DNA of 15,759 bases from contig CAINTU010000211.1 of the NCBI GenBank assembly GCA_903853515.1, forward strand, positions 1-15,759. Direction: 5' to 3'. The stretch's first letter is position 1. Every line of letters starts with the position of its first letter. A program made the translations under genes and the position numbers. This DNA comes from an uncultured Micrococcales bacterium. Its GTDB lineage: Bacteria > Actinomycetota > Actinomycetes > Actinomycetales > Microbacteriaceae. The notes beneath the pieces were generated by a model. That model was not told the origin of the DNA. It saw only the letters and a list, made by a program, of their open reading frames with translations, and did no database searches. Below are positions 5,716-13,670 of this stretch, piece after piece.

Positions 5716-8346
5716 ATGGCAGAAAACAACGAAAACAATTCAGCAGCCGAAGACAACGCTTCGCCAAGCGAAGCGGCTCAGGTTAGTCAGCCGGTAATCA
5801 CCGACCGAGTCGAGCAGATCGACATCAACGTCGAGATGCAGCGCTCATATCTCGACTACGCGATGAGCGTTATCGTGGGTCGCGCTTTGCCTGATGTGCG
5901 TGACGGACTCAAGCCTGTGCACCGCCGCGTGATATATGCAATGTTCGATGGCGGCTATCGCCCAGACAAGCAGTTCTCAAAGTGCTCGCGTGTTGTCGGT
6001 GACGTTATGGGTCAATATCACCCGCACGGTGACGGCGCGATCTATGACACTCTTGTGCGCTTGGTTCAAGACTGGAACCTAAGGTATCCACTGGTTAGTG
6101 GGCAGGGCAACTTTGGTTCACCTGGCAACGACGGCGCAGCAGCCCCGCGTTACACCGAATGTCGCATGGCGCAGCTAGCGCTAGAGATGGTTCGCGATAT
6201 CGACGAAGACACCGTTGATTTTCAAGACAACTATGACGGCCGCACTCAAGAGCCAACCGTTCTGCCAAGCCGTATTCCGAACCTTCTAATCAACGGTTCG
6301 ATCGGTATTGCGGTTGCGATGGCAACAAACATTCCGCCACACAACCTGCGCGAAGTCGCCGATGGTGTGCAGTGGGCATTGGCCAACCCAGATGCAAGCC
6401 AAGAGGAGCTGCTAGAGGCTTTGATGCAGCGAATCAAGGGCCCTGATTTTCCGACTGGCGCAACAATCCTTGGCTCTAACGGCATTCACGACGCCTATCG
6501 CACCGGTCGCGGTTCGATCACTATGCGAGCAGTTGTCAACGTTGAAGAACTTCAATCGCGCACGTGTCTAGTTGTAACCGAGCTGCCTTATCAGGTCAAC
6601 CCAGATAACCTCGCGCTCAAAGTCGCTGAGCTAGTTAAAGAAGGCCGCATCACCGGTATTGCCGACATTCGCGATGAGACTTCTGGCCGAACAGGTCAGC
6701 GCCTTGTCATCGTCTTAAAGAAAGATGCTGTGGCTCAGGTTGTTTTGAACAACCTTTATAAGTTCACTCAGCTGCAAGAAAACTTCAGCGCAAACATGTT
6801 GGCTCTAGTTGATGGTGTGCCGCGCACTTTGAGCCTCGATGGTTTCGTAACCCATTGGATCACTCACCAGATCGAAGTCATTGTTCGCAGAACAAAGTTC
6901 CGTCTGCGCAAGGCAGAAGAGCGCGCTCACATTTTGCGCGGCTATCTCAAAGCTCTAGATGCCTTGGATGAAGTCATCGCGTTGATTCGTCGCAGCGCCA
7001 ATGCTGACGAAGCTCGCGAAGGCCTAATCACATTGCTTGAAATTGACGATTTGCAGGCTCGGGCAATCTTGAATATGCAGCTTCGTCAACTTGCCGCTCT
7101 TGAACGTCAAAAGATTATCGACGAGGCAGCAGAGCTCGAGGCTTTGATTGTTGAATACCAAGCAATCATTGCTGACCCAGTTCGACAGCGCACCATCGTT
7201 GCAGAAGAACTGGCTGAAGTTGTTGAGCGTCACGGCGATGAACGACGTTCGCGCATTCTGCCTGGCGAAGACGGTGTCACTAACGAAGACCTAATCCCAG
7301 AAGAAGAAATGGTTATCACCGTCACACGTGGTGGCTATGTGAAGCGCACTAAGAGCGACAACTATCGCGCTCAGCACCGTGGCGGCAAGGGTGTGAAGGG
7401 TGCGAACCTTCGTGCTGATGACGTGGTCGATCACTTCTTTGTGACCACAACTCACCACTGGTTGTTGTTCTTCACAAACAAGGGCCGCGTTTATCGCACC
7501 AAGGCCTACGGGTTGCAAGAAGCTGGCCGCGATGCCAAGGGGCAACACGTTGCAAATGTGCTTGCACTTCAGCCAGATGAAACCATTGCTCAGGTTCTAG
7601 ACGTGCGCGATTATCAACAGGCTCAATATTTGATTCTCGCGACTAAAAAGGGACTCGTTAAAAAGACGGCTCTCGAGGCTTATGACACTTCGCGCGCTGG
7701 CGGCGTGATCGGCATCAAGCTGCGCGAAGACGACGAAGTGGTCTCGGCGATGCTTGCTTCAGAGCAAGATGACTTGCTAATGGTTTCACGCAAGGGCATG
7801 TCAATCAGATTCTCGGCGAGCGACGAATCGCTTCGCCCAATGGGTCGTGACACATCGGGCAACATCGGCATGAGCTTTAGAGCTGGCGACGAGCTGCTCT
7901 CGGCAGACGTAATCACCGACAAGGGCTTCGTGTTTGTCGTGACCGAAGGTGGTTATGCAAAGCGAACCAGTGTCGAACAATACCGCGAGCAAAAGCGCAG
8001 TGGTCTAGGCATCAAGGTTGCCAAGCTCGAAGAAAAGCGCGGCGATCTAATTGGCGCGCTCATTGTCGATGAAGAAGACGAAGTATTGGTTGTCATGGCG
8101 AGCGGCAAGGTCATGAGATCACCTGTTGCCGGCGTGCCAGCCAAGGGCCGCGACACCATGGGCGTTGTCTTCGCCAAGTTCGACGATGACGACGCGGTGA
8201 TCGGTTTAGCGAAGAACACCGAGCGCGGACTCGACACCGACACATCAACCATTGCTACTGTTGATGAAAATGCGCAAGAATCAACTGAGGGCGAAACAGC
8301 TTCGGTTGAAACTGCAGAAGCAACAGACAACCAGAAAGACGCATAA
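5716..8346 (+). CDS. gyrA: DNA gyrase subunit A
   Basis: GyrA cleaves and religates DNA and wraps it for negative supercoiling. The 876 residues start with an acidic, low-complexity leader (about 1-30). The winged-helix core follows, with catalytic Tyr146 in AAPRYTECR. The quinolone region reads HPHGDGAIYD (102-111): Gly107 sits where E. coli has Ser83, and Asp111 matches Asp87. The C-terminal beta-pinwheel begins near 530 and has a GyrA box, QHRGGKG (553-559), which marks gyrase rather than topoisomerase IV. The last ~45 residues are a poorly structured acidic tail. The ATG follows a purine-rich TAGAAGA ribosome site. The stop TAA shares one base with the ATG of the next gene. Confidence 0.99.
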   Translation: MAENNENNSAAEDNASPSEAAQVSQPVITDRVEQIDINVEMQRSYLDYAMSVIVGRALPDVRDGLKPVHRRVIYAMFDGGYRPDKQFSKCSRVVGDVMGQYHPHGDGAIYDTLVRLVQDWNLRYPLVSGQGNFGSPGNDGAAAPRYTECRMAQLALEMVRDIDEDTVDFQDNYDGRTQEPTVLPSRIPNLLINGSIGIAVAMATNIPPHNLREVADGVQWALANPDASQEELLEALMQRIKGPDFPTGATILGSNGIHDAYRTGRGSITMRAVVNVEELQSRTCLVVTELPYQVNPDNLALKVAELVKEGRITGIADIRDETSGRTGQRLVIVLKKDAVAQVVLNNLYKFTQLQENFSANMLALVDGVPRTLSLDGFVTHWITHQIEVIVRRTKFRLRKAEERAHILRGYLKALDALDEVIALIRRSANADEAREGLITLLEIDDLQARAILNMQLRQLAALERQKIIDEAAELEALIVEYQAIIADPVRQRTIVAEELAEVVERHGDERRSRILPGEDGVTNEDLIPEEEMVITVTRGGYVKRTKSDNYRAQHRGGKGVKGANLRADDVVDHFFVTTTHHWLLFFTNKGRVYRTKAYGLQEAGRDAKGQHVANVLALQPDETIAQVLDVRDYQQAQYLILATKKGLVKKTALEAYDTSRAGGVIGIKLREDDEVVSAMLASEQDDLLMVSRKGMSIRFSASDESLRPMGRDTSGNIGMSFRAGDELLSADVITDKGFVFVVTEGGYAKRTSVEQYREQKRSGLGIKVAKLEEKRGDLIGALIVDEEDEVLVVMASGKVMRSPVAGVPAKGRDTMGVVFAKFDDDDAVIGLAKNTERGLDTDTSTIATVDENAQESTEGETASVETAEATDNQKDA

Positions 8347-8714
8347 TGAGTATCTTTTCTAAGACAGTTAGACGTGCAGACGCTGGAAGCGCCAAGACCG
8401 TAAACCTCAAGCTGACACGAATCAACTTTTGGTCTGCGATTCGCATGGGTTTCGTGGTTACCATCGCCCTAGGTATCGGCACGCTGTTGGCGTTCCTGAT
8501 CCTCTGGGTTGTGCTTAGTGCTGTTGGTGTGACCAATGCACTGAGCAGCCAGGTCGGCATTCAGCTAAACCTGGCATCTGTGTTGTCAGCAGGTCTAACA
8601 CTGGCAGTATTCAACATCGTGCTTGGCACCCTGTTGGCCGGTGTTTATGCGGCGATTTTCAACTTGGTGGCCCGCATCACAGGCGGTCTATCGGTTGGTT
8701 TCACAAATAACTAG
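8346..8714 (+). CDS. DUF3566 transmembrane protein
   Basis: This 122-residue membrane protein belongs to the DUF3566 family, found immediately downstream of gyrA in many actinobacteria (the Rv0007 position in M. tuberculosis). After a basic, hydrophilic N-terminus (1-33), which should be cytoplasmic, it has two hydrophobic segments at about 35-60 and 78-108. It ends in the family-typical VARITGGLSVGF. The N-terminal extension is short compared with high-G+C relatives, which often carry a long disordered region here. It overlaps the gyrA stop by one base (TAATG), implying translational coupling. Its molecular function is not established; a role near the envelope is only a guess from topology. 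Confidence 0.88.
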   Translation: MSIFSKTVRRADAGSAKTVNLKLTRINFWSAIRMGFVVTIALGIGTLLAFLILWVVLSAVGVTNALSSQVGIQLNLASVLSAGLTLAVFNIVLGTLLAGVYAAIFNLVARITGGLSVGFTNN

Positions 8715-8744
8715 CAGCAGCAATAATTTTCAGCAAAATCGGGT

Positions 8745-8773
8745 TTGAGTGATTAGCCCAAATCAGGTAGGCT
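8745..8773 (+). promoter_or_regulatory. Promoter of the tRNA-Ile–tRNA-Ala operon
   Basis: TTGAGT (8745-8750), a 17-bp spacer and TAGGCT (8768-8773) form a good housekeeping promoter. The start would be near 8780, about 8 nt before the mature tRNA-Ile 5' end. The TAGGCT hexamer resembles the -10 elements proposed for the leaderless genes further right. Confidence 0.7.
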
Positions 8774-8787
8774 GAAATCTGCTCTAC

Positions 8788-8864
8788 GGGCCTATAGCTC
8801 AGGTGGTTAGAGCGCTTCACTGATAATGAAGAGGTCGGAGGTTCAAGTCCTCCTAGGCCCACCA
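8788..8864 (+). tRNA. tRNA-Ile (anticodon GAU)
   Basis: The 77-nt gene folds as a full cloverleaf. Acceptor GGGCCTA (8788-8794) pairs with TAGGCCC (8854-8860). The anticodon stem CTTCA/TGAAG (8815-8819, 8827-8831) encloses loop CTGATAA with GAT at 8822-8824. The T arm has GTTCAAG. Discriminator A and an encoded CCA (8862-8864) complete it. It reads AUC/AUU codons. Position after gyrA and DUF3566 is typical of actinobacteria. Confidence 0.98.
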
Positions 8865-8892
8865 GGAAGCACTCTCAACCGAGTGGGCTTCC
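8865..8892 (+). repeat. Hairpin in the spacer between the two tRNAs
   Basis: GGAAGC (8865-8870) pairs with GCTTCC (8887-8892), and inner ACTC pairs with GAGT past a two-base GG bulge, leaving a TCAACC loop. It spans nearly the whole 32-nt spacer. It is not followed by a T-run, so it probably helps precursor folding or processing of the dicistronic tRNA transcript. Confidence 0.65.
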
Positions 8893-8896
8893 GAAT

Positions 8897-8972
8897 GGGG
8901 ACTTAGCTCAATTGGCAGAGCACCTGCTTTGCAAGCAGGGGGTTAGGGGTTCGATTCCCCTAGTCTCCACCA
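8897..8972 (+). tRNA. tRNA-Ala (anticodon UGC)
   Basis: The 76-nt gene folds as a cloverleaf. Acceptor GGGGACT (8897-8903) pairs with AGTCTCC (8962-8968) with one G·T pair. The anticodon stem CCTGC/GCAGG encloses TTTGCAA with TGC at 8930-8932. The T loop is TTCGATT, and an encoded CCA lies at 8970-8972. It is transcribed with tRNA-Ile and ends at the terminator 8 nt downstream. Confidence 0.98.
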
Positions 8973-8980
8973 CAGGTGGA

Positions 8981-9016
8981 AAAAGACCGGTCAGAAATGG
9001 CCGGTCTTTTCTTTTA
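8981..9016 (+). terminator. Intrinsic terminator of the tRNA operon
   Basis: AAAAGACCGG (8981-8990) and CCGGTCTTTT (9001-9010) form a perfect 10-bp stem around a 10-nt loop, followed by CTTTT. This is a textbook rho-independent terminator placed right after tRNA-Ala. Confidence 0.92.
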
Positions 9017-9078
9017 AGCGTGCGCTTCTCTCAGGCTGTTTCACTCAGGCACCGGGGCGCGTTCATTTAGATAACTCA

Positions 9079-9084
9079 TAGACT
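9079..9084 (+). promoter_or_regulatory. Candidate -10 element for a leaderless exporter mRNA
   Basis: TAGACT ends 7 nt before the GTG start at 9092, so transcription would begin at or next to the start codon. No ribosome binding site is visible. No convincing -35 hexamer was found. Confidence 0.45.
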
Positions 9085-9091
9085 GCATATC

Positions 9092-9700
9092 GTGTTTGCT
9101 TATCTGCCTGGCCTATTAACCGGCGCATCGCTCATTGTTGCCATTGGCGCACAAAATGCATTTTTAATTCGCCAAGGATTAGCTAAATCGCACGTTGCGA
9201 TTATCGTCATCATTTGCTCGCTTGCCGATGCCCTGCTTATCTTGTTGGGCATCGCAGGCCTTGGCCGAATAATAGAAGCCGCGCCGCAGGCGCTCGAAGC
9301 AATTCGGTGGTTTGGTGTTGCATATTTGCTTTGGTTCGCGATCGGGTCTATTCGGTCTGCACGCAAGGCAGCCGGCATGCAGATAGCTGAACAGGCTACC
9401 GTTTCGCGGGCACAGATCGTGCGCACCACTCTTGCGCTAACGTTTTTAAACCCACACGTTTATTTAGATACGGTGCTTTTTATCGGCAGCGTTGGCAACA
9501 ACTTTGGCGCCGATCGCTGGTGGTTCGCGGCAGGTGCGATAACCGCAAGTATCACGTGGTTCGTTGGCGTGGGATTCGCGACGAGTGCTGCCGCCAAGTT
9601 GGTTACGCGCGCTACCTTTTGGCGCATCCTTGATTACAGCGTCGCCGTGATTATGGCCGTGTTGGCCCTTGCCTTAGCGCTATACAAATTCAGCGGATAG
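9092..9700 (+). CDS. LysE/ArgO-family amino acid exporter
   Basis: This inner-membrane exporter of the LysE superfamily is likely to export basic amino acids such as lysine or arginine. The 202 residues show about six hydrophobic segments (near 4-24, 35-58, 68-88, 112-134, 143-168 and 178-198). Family motifs are GAQNAFLIRQG (19-29) and TFLNPHVYLDT (117-127). It is shorter than C. glutamicum LysE, lacking much of that protein's hydrophilic loop between segments 3 and 4, and is nearer ArgO in length. The GTG is the only start before an in-frame stop at 9068. There is no ribosome site, and TAGACT lies 7 nt upstream, suggesting a leaderless mRNA. No LysG/ArgP-type regulator is adjacent. Exact substrate is unknown. 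Confidence 0.88.
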   Translation: MFAYLPGLLTGASLIVAIGAQNAFLIRQGLAKSHVAIIVIICSLADALLILLGIAGLGRIIEAAPQALEAIRWFGVAYLLWFAIGSIRSARKAAGMQIAEQATVSRAQIVRTTLALTFLNPHVYLDTVLFIGSVGNNFGADRWWFAAGAITASITWFVGVGFATSAAAKLVTRATFWRILDYSVAVIMAVLALALALYKFSG

Positions 9701-9703
9701 TCT
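9698..9703 (+). promoter_or_regulatory. Candidate -10 element for a leaderless lipoprotein mRNA
   Basis: TAGTCT overlaps the exporter stop codon and ends 6 nt before the ATG at 9710. TTAGCG lies 18 bp upstream (9674-9679) as a possible -35. There is no ribosome binding site, so a leaderless transcript is likely. Confidence 0.5.
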
Positions 9704-9709
9704 GGCACT

Positions 9710-10867
9710 ATGCAAAAGTTTGTAACACGGGGAATTTTGTCGCTGGCAAGTTTGGCTCTTATCGCCGCAACGTTGAGCGCATGCTCGAGTGGTGCAGCTA
9801 GCAGTTCACCAGCTGATCAGCTGGCCACTGCCGCAAAAGCCACGTCTGCCAAAATCGCCTCGACGGGTGCTGTTGCGACTAGCAAGGCGCATGGGGGGAT
9901 TTCGCTCAACGAGGTTCATGACCCGAGCGATGCCGGCGGCATGTATGTCAACGATGCGGTGATGACTGGCGCGAACCTCGATTTCAAGCAGATTTCGCGA
10001 CAAAGCCCTGGCGACATGAGGTCGTTCGAGACAACAGCCCAAATTGCCACAGCCAAGGTTGGTGATCAGGTGCAATATGCATCTGCCAATTTCAAGGTGC
10101 TCTCGTCTGTGGTTGTCAGCAACAAAGCTGGCTTTGTGCAGAGCGTTCGATTGCACGATGTCTATGGCAACCTAGGCACTTTCACTGCACGAATTGTTTA
10201 TGGCATATCTGATGGTCTTATTTCGAATGTCGATTTTGATAAGGCGCTCTACGACAAATCGAACCCCGAAGAGGTTTGCCTCTATTACCCAACCAATTGC
10301 ATTAGCCACTTGACGATGACTTTTGACCCGAATATGGTTGCAGCCTCAATGGGTGAAGGCCTTGCTAAATATGAGACAGCGCAAAACTTGGCAAGTGGCG
10401 ACAACCAACGATTCTTCGAAAGCATCATGAAGAATCTTGACAAAACCATTAAGACCGACAAATCGTTCACCACCGTGAACACAGACAAGACCGCTGGCAC
10501 AGTATTCGACGCTGCGACAAACAGAGGAGTGGTCTTCAGCGCCTATGGCGATGCCAACGCAATCGATGCGAGCAACGCCTATGACGGCAGGCACGGCCCC
10601 GACCTTGGCTTTGTCTCTGGTCTGTTCTTTGACACCACGGATGGCGGCTCAACATATTTTTATGGCCCTATTTCGTTTGATTCGAAGTCGGGCATCTTTA
10701 CCATCAAAGACAGTCAGAATTTTGTGGTCGCCAACTTGCACTTCGCTAATGGGCTACTTGTCGATTACAACGACAACACAATTGGCATCAACGATAAGTT
10801 CACCATCAGCACTGTCGTAGATACCGAGTTATTGAAAGCCAAGCTAGCTAAGCTGCCAAAAAACTAA
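9710..10867 (+). CDS. Lipoprotein of unknown function
   Basis: I do not recognise this 385-residue protein. It begins with a basic n-region (KFVTRG), a hydrophobic core (9-21) and a lipobox LSAC (22-25). Cys25 should therefore be lipidated and the protein anchored on the outer face of the membrane. A Ser/Ala-rich linker follows (about 26-60). The rest is soluble, rich in Asp, Asn and aromatic residues, with many alternating beta-like stretches, such as NFVVANLHFANGLLVDYNDN near the C-terminus, and no further membrane segment. A Cys pair (VCLYYPTNC) may form a disulfide. It follows the exporter by 9 bp but seems to have its own leaderless promoter. It ends only 16 bp from a convergent gene. 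A binding or surface role is possible, but no catalytic motif is visible. Confidence 0.85.
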   Translation: MQKFVTRGILSLASLALIAATLSACSSGAASSSPADQLATAAKATSAKIASTGAVATSKAHGGISLNEVHDPSDAGGMYVNDAVMTGANLDFKQISRQSPGDMRSFETTAQIATAKVGDQVQYASANFKVLSSVVVSNKAGFVQSVRLHDVYGNLGTFTARIVYGISDGLISNVDFDKALYDKSNPEEVCLYYPTNCISHLTMTFDPNMVAASMGEGLAKYETAQNLASGDNQRFFESIMKNLDKTIKTDKSFTTVNTDKTAGTVFDAATNRGVVFSAYGDANAIDASNAYDGRHGPDLGFVSGLFFDTTDGGSTYFYGPISFDSKSGIFTIKDSQNFVVANLHFANGLLVDYNDNTIGINDKFTISTVVDTELLKAKLAKLPKN

Positions 10868-10883
10868 AGCCACCAGAGGTTAT

Positions 10884-12101
10884 CTAAAGCGGATCTGCCG
10901 CAGAGGTATTTTTGCCGCGCACCAAGAGCGTTGCCGCACCTGCTGCAGCAATCAGCCCGCAGACCACGATTGTTGGCCTGGTACCAAAGTGTGCAGCACT
11001 GAAACCAATAACGGGTGAGCCAAGTGGTGTGCCACCCATAAAAATCATCAGATAAATACCCATGACTCGACCGCGCAACTTGGGGTCGCTAGTGGTTTGC
11101 ACATAAGTATTTGCTGAAATTAGAGTTAGCAAGGCAGCGGCCCCGCTGAAAGGCAAAATTATTGCGAGCGCCAAATAACTTGGGGCGAAACCGCAAATGG
11201 AAACCGAGACACCAAAAATGACGGCGCCTATCATGATGTTTCGAGGCAACCGAAGATGCTCAAGTCGACCGCTCACAAGAGCACCCGATAATGATCCGAT
11301 GGCCAAAAATGTGCCCAATGCCCCGAACTGTGCTGGGCCAATGTGAAATTCGTTCTTTGCCATAAGCGCATTGAATATCTGAAAATTGAGGCCAAAGGTT
11401 GTCACAAAAAAGACTGTTGCCATCACAAGTTGAATATCGCGTCGAGCCTTCAAATAGGCCCAAGCGTCAGCCATGGTGGCTTGCCTGTCGCGTTTGTGGT
11501 TTATGTGCAGTTCACTCTTTCGCACGAACGAAAGACTGATCAACACAGCCACATAACTCACAGCGTTCACAACAAACGACAGACCCGTGCCGAATGCGGC
11601 AATCATTGCGCCCGATGTTGCTGGGCCGATAAGTCTGCCTAGATTGAAATTTGCAGAGTTCAAAGTAACTGCATTTGGCAAGTCAAGTTTGCCAACTAGT
11701 TCGCTATTGAAAGCGATACGAATCGGTGCGTCAACCGCGCTAAAGACACCAACGGCAAAAGCCAGTGCATAAACATGCCAGAGCTGCACCACGTTGCCGA
11801 GCACAAGCACGCCCAACAGCGCAGAGCCCAAACCGCCGCCCAAGTTAGTTAGCAGCATTAGTTTGCGTTTATCGAAACGGTCGGCAAGCATGCCACCCCA
11901 AAGACTCAACAACAACGATGGCAGAAACTGCAGCGCGGTAACGAGCCCAAGAGTGGTGGCATCGTTATGGCTGAGATCGAGAACCAGCCAATCCTGGGCT
12001 ATTCGCTGAGCCCAAGTGCCAATGTTCGACAGCGCCATGGCCGGGTAAAGAATGCGAAAGTTGCGATGCCTAAAAGAGCGCAGCTGATTCGCAATTGTCA
12101 C
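10884..12101 (-). CDS. MFS transporter (MFS_3/exporter type)
   Basis: A 405-residue major facilitator superfamily protein with about 12 hydrophobic segments, probably a proton-driven exporter. Motif A after helix 2 reads GGMLADRFDKRK (69-80), and its second-half echo is RGRVMGIY (about 343-350). The family resembles EntS-like/MFS_3 drug or siderophore exporters. The start is GTG, preceded by CAAGG at a spacing of about 7-8 nt; 16 bp separate it from the permease gene upstream. It is thus the third gene of a leftward ABC ATPase–permease–MFS operon. The substrate cannot be read from the sequence. No clear terminator lies in the 16-bp gap to the convergent lipoprotein gene. Confidence 0.88.
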   Translation of the reverse strand: MTIANQLRSFRHRNFRILYPAMALSNIGTWAQRIAQDWLVLDLSHNDATTLGLVTALQFLPSLLLSLWGGMLADRFDKRKLMLLTNLGGGLGSALLGVLVLGNVVQLWHVYALAFAVGVFSAVDAPIRIAFNSELVGKLDLPNAVTLNSANFNLGRLIGPATSGAMIAAFGTGLSFVVNAVSYVAVLISLSFVRKSELHINHKRDRQATMADAWAYLKARRDIQLVMATVFFVTTFGLNFQIFNALMAKNEFHIGPAQFGALGTFLAIGSLSGALVSGRLEHLRLPRNIMIGAVIFGVSVSICGFAPSYLALAIILPFSGAAALLTLISANTYVQTTSDPKLRGRVMGIYLMIFMGGTPLGSPVIGFSAAHFGTRPTIVVCGLIAAAGAATLLVRGKNTSAADPL

Positions 12102-12117
12102 GTGAGTGCCTTGAAGA

Positions 12118-12906
12118 CTAGTCGATGTCGCGGCGAAGCGTGGTGGTCAAAGCCAACAAAGCGAATACAACGGCATAGGCAATGAGCATGAAAATTGCTG
12201 GCGTTGGCTCAAGATAAGCAGAAGTGTCAATCGTCATTGGCCCGGCACTTGTCGAAACCTTGAGATTCGTCATAGAGGTGATCAGGCCGGTTGGCAACCA
12301 CTTGCCGCCATCAGGCCAAAACACAATGATCAGCCTTTCAACCAAATACATATAAATCACGATGCCGACGACAGCCGGAGTTTGGCTGCGAATCAGCGTG
12401 CCGATAGCCACACCAATCACTGCCAGCACGGCACCCGTGACGACTGCTGCGCCTAAAGTGTCGATAAACACCGAACTATGTGGGGCGGCGGCATCGCTGT
12501 ATTGCTGCAAACCGAGATAGGCCGCGATAAAACCAGTTGCTGTCGAAATCAGCATCACGGCAATGCCGACGACGGCAGCGACCAGCATCTTGGCCCACAT
12601 AACGTGGTGACGTTTGGGGCTTGCCAAGAAAGTCGCCACAGCGGTGTTGTGCTTAAATTCGCCGGTCATCGCTAGCGCCCCGATGATCATCACAAACAGA
12701 TAACCACTGATCGACTTTGAATAGATACCGTCAACCACATCGGCATTCTCAAGACCGTGACCAGGCAACGCCAGTTTTGCAAAGCGCTTGATCGCATATG
12801 CCGCCGGCGCGGTTGATAGCGACGCGAGACCCATTGCGCCGATGGTTAGCCAAATGAAACTCTTAGGGTAGAAAACTTTGCGGAACTCAGATTTAATCAA
12901 CTTCAT
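12118..12906 (-). CDS. ABC-2 type transporter permease
   Basis: A 262-residue membrane subunit of an ABC exporter. It has an N-terminal amphipathic stretch (MKLIKSEFRKVFYPKS) and about six hydrophobic segments (near 17-38, 67-88, 105-132, 148-170, 174-194, 234-256). The EFKHNTAVATFLASPKR segment (83-99) is typical of ABC-2 permeases of the lantibiotic/antibiotic-export type. Its ATG overlaps the ATPase stop (ATGA, 4 bp), so the two are translationally coupled and surely form one transporter, probably two of each subunit. Whether it exports a drug, a peptide or a lipid, or gives immunity to an antimicrobial, is not visible. Confidence 0.88.
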   Translation of the reverse strand: MKLIKSEFRKVFYPKSFIWLTIGAMGLASLSTAPAAYAIKRFAKLALPGHGLENADVVDGIYSKSISGYLFVMIIGALAMTGEFKHNTAVATFLASPKRHHVMWAKMLVAAVVGIAVMLISTATGFIAAYLGLQQYSDAAAPHSSVFIDTLGAAVVTGAVLAVIGVAIGTLIRSQTPAVVGIVIYMYLVERLIIVFWPDGGKWLPTGLITSMTNLKVSTSAGPMTIDTSAYLEPTPAIFMLIAYAVVFALLALTTTLRRDID

Positions 12907-13616
12907 TTTTTAGCCATCACAATCTTTAGAAAAGCTTCTTCGAGCGAGAGGCCACCTTGCACATCGGCGATTTTGCCGGCGGCCACTAACTCACCCTGAT
13001 TCATCACGAGCACATCATCGACGGTGTGCTGCATTTCGGCGAGCTGGTGCGAAGACACAAGGATTGTGCGCCCCTCGTCTGCCAGTTTGCGCAAAAAGCT
13101 TCTAAGCCACGCGATGCCTATTGGGTCGAGCCCATTGCCAGGTTCATCGAGCACGAGAATCTCGGGGTCGCCCAACAGGGCGCCGGCTAGCGATAGTCGC
13201 TGCATCATGCCAAGTGAATAGCCCTTGGTTTTGTGATTCGCTGCCCCAGTTAGTTCAACCAAATCGAGCACCTCGTCAACTCTTGAATCTGCTATTCCGC
13301 CGGCAGCAGCCACAATGAGCAAATTCTTTTTGCCACTGAGTGAGCCGTTGAAACCACGGCTGTCAAGAATGGCGCCAACTTTGTGCAGCGGGTCAACCAG
13401 TTCGGCATAAGCTTTGCCGTCGATCAGCGCTTGACCGCTTGTGGCTTTAGCCAAGCCGAGCAGACACCTAAGCGAAGTGCTTTTGCCGGCACCGTTGGGG
13501 CCGAAGAAACCCGTGATGCGCCCTCGTGCAACTTTTGCGCTCAGTGCATGCACTGCGTGCGATTTGCCGAAATCCTTGGTGAGATTGATGAACTCAATCG
13601 GTGTCGTCTCTGACAT
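12903..13616 (-). CDS. ABC transporter ATP-binding protein (exporter type)
   Basis: A 237-residue nucleotide-binding subunit that pairs with the permease encoded next. Motifs are Walker A GPNGAGKS (39-46), the divergent signature YSLGMMQR (133-140), Walker B ILVLDEP (153-159), D-loop GLDP (162-165) and switch His190 (SSHQ). The Q-loop region has no obvious glutamine (GAILDSRGF, 81-89), a common feature of antibiotic-exporter NBDs. I chose the ATG at 13616 because AGAAAGG sits about 6 nt upstream and the protein then starts at MSETTPIEF; an in-frame ATG at 13658 would add 14 atypical residues. A palindrome and a direct repeat in the upstream 60 bp may be operator sites. Confidence 0.92.
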   Translation of the reverse strand: MSETTPIEFINLTKDFGKSHAVHALSAKVARGRITGFFGPNGAGKSTSLRCLLGLAKATSGQALIDGKAYAELVDPLHKVGAILDSRGFNGSLSGKKNLLIVAAAGGIADSRVDEVLDLVELTGAANHKTKGYSLGMMQRLSLAGALLGDPEILVLDEPGNGLDPIGIAWLRSFLRKLADEGRTILVSSHQLAEMQHTVDDVLVMNQGELVAAGKIADVQGGLSLEEAFLKIVMAKK

Positions 13617-13618
13617 GA

Positions 13619-13647
13619 GTACCTTTCTAATTGTGGGTACCCTTCTA
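13619..13647. repeat. 11-bp direct repeat upstream of the ABC operon
   Basis: GTACCTTTCTA (13619-13629) and GTACCCTTCTA (13637-13647) match at 10 of 11 bases, 18 bp start to start. Read on the minus strand, the proximal copy contains the ribosome site of the ABC ATPase gene. The distal copy includes the 8-bp palindrome GGGTACCC (13635-13642). They could be paired regulator half-sites in the divergent promoter region. Confidence 0.45.
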
Positions 13648-13664
13648 GATTGGCACATCTGGGT

Positions 13665-13670
13665 TAGGTT
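13665..13670 (+). promoter_or_regulatory. Candidate -10 element for a leaderless CoA-transferase mRNA
   Basis: TAGGTT ends 6 nt before the GTG at 13677, and no ribosome binding site lies between them. Transcription would start at the initiation codon. No clear -35 was found. Confidence 0.5.

Noticed and set aside
7953..8330. 125-codon open frame antisense to the gyrA 3' end
   Set aside because: It is Ser-rich, the complement of acidic Asp/Glu codons in gyrA, with no ribosome site or recognisable domain. It is a shadow of gyrA.
13617..13658. Upstream ATG at 13658 as the start of the ABC ATPase
   Set aside because: The extra 14 residues are not family-like, and the ATG at 13616 has a good AGAAAGG ribosome site.
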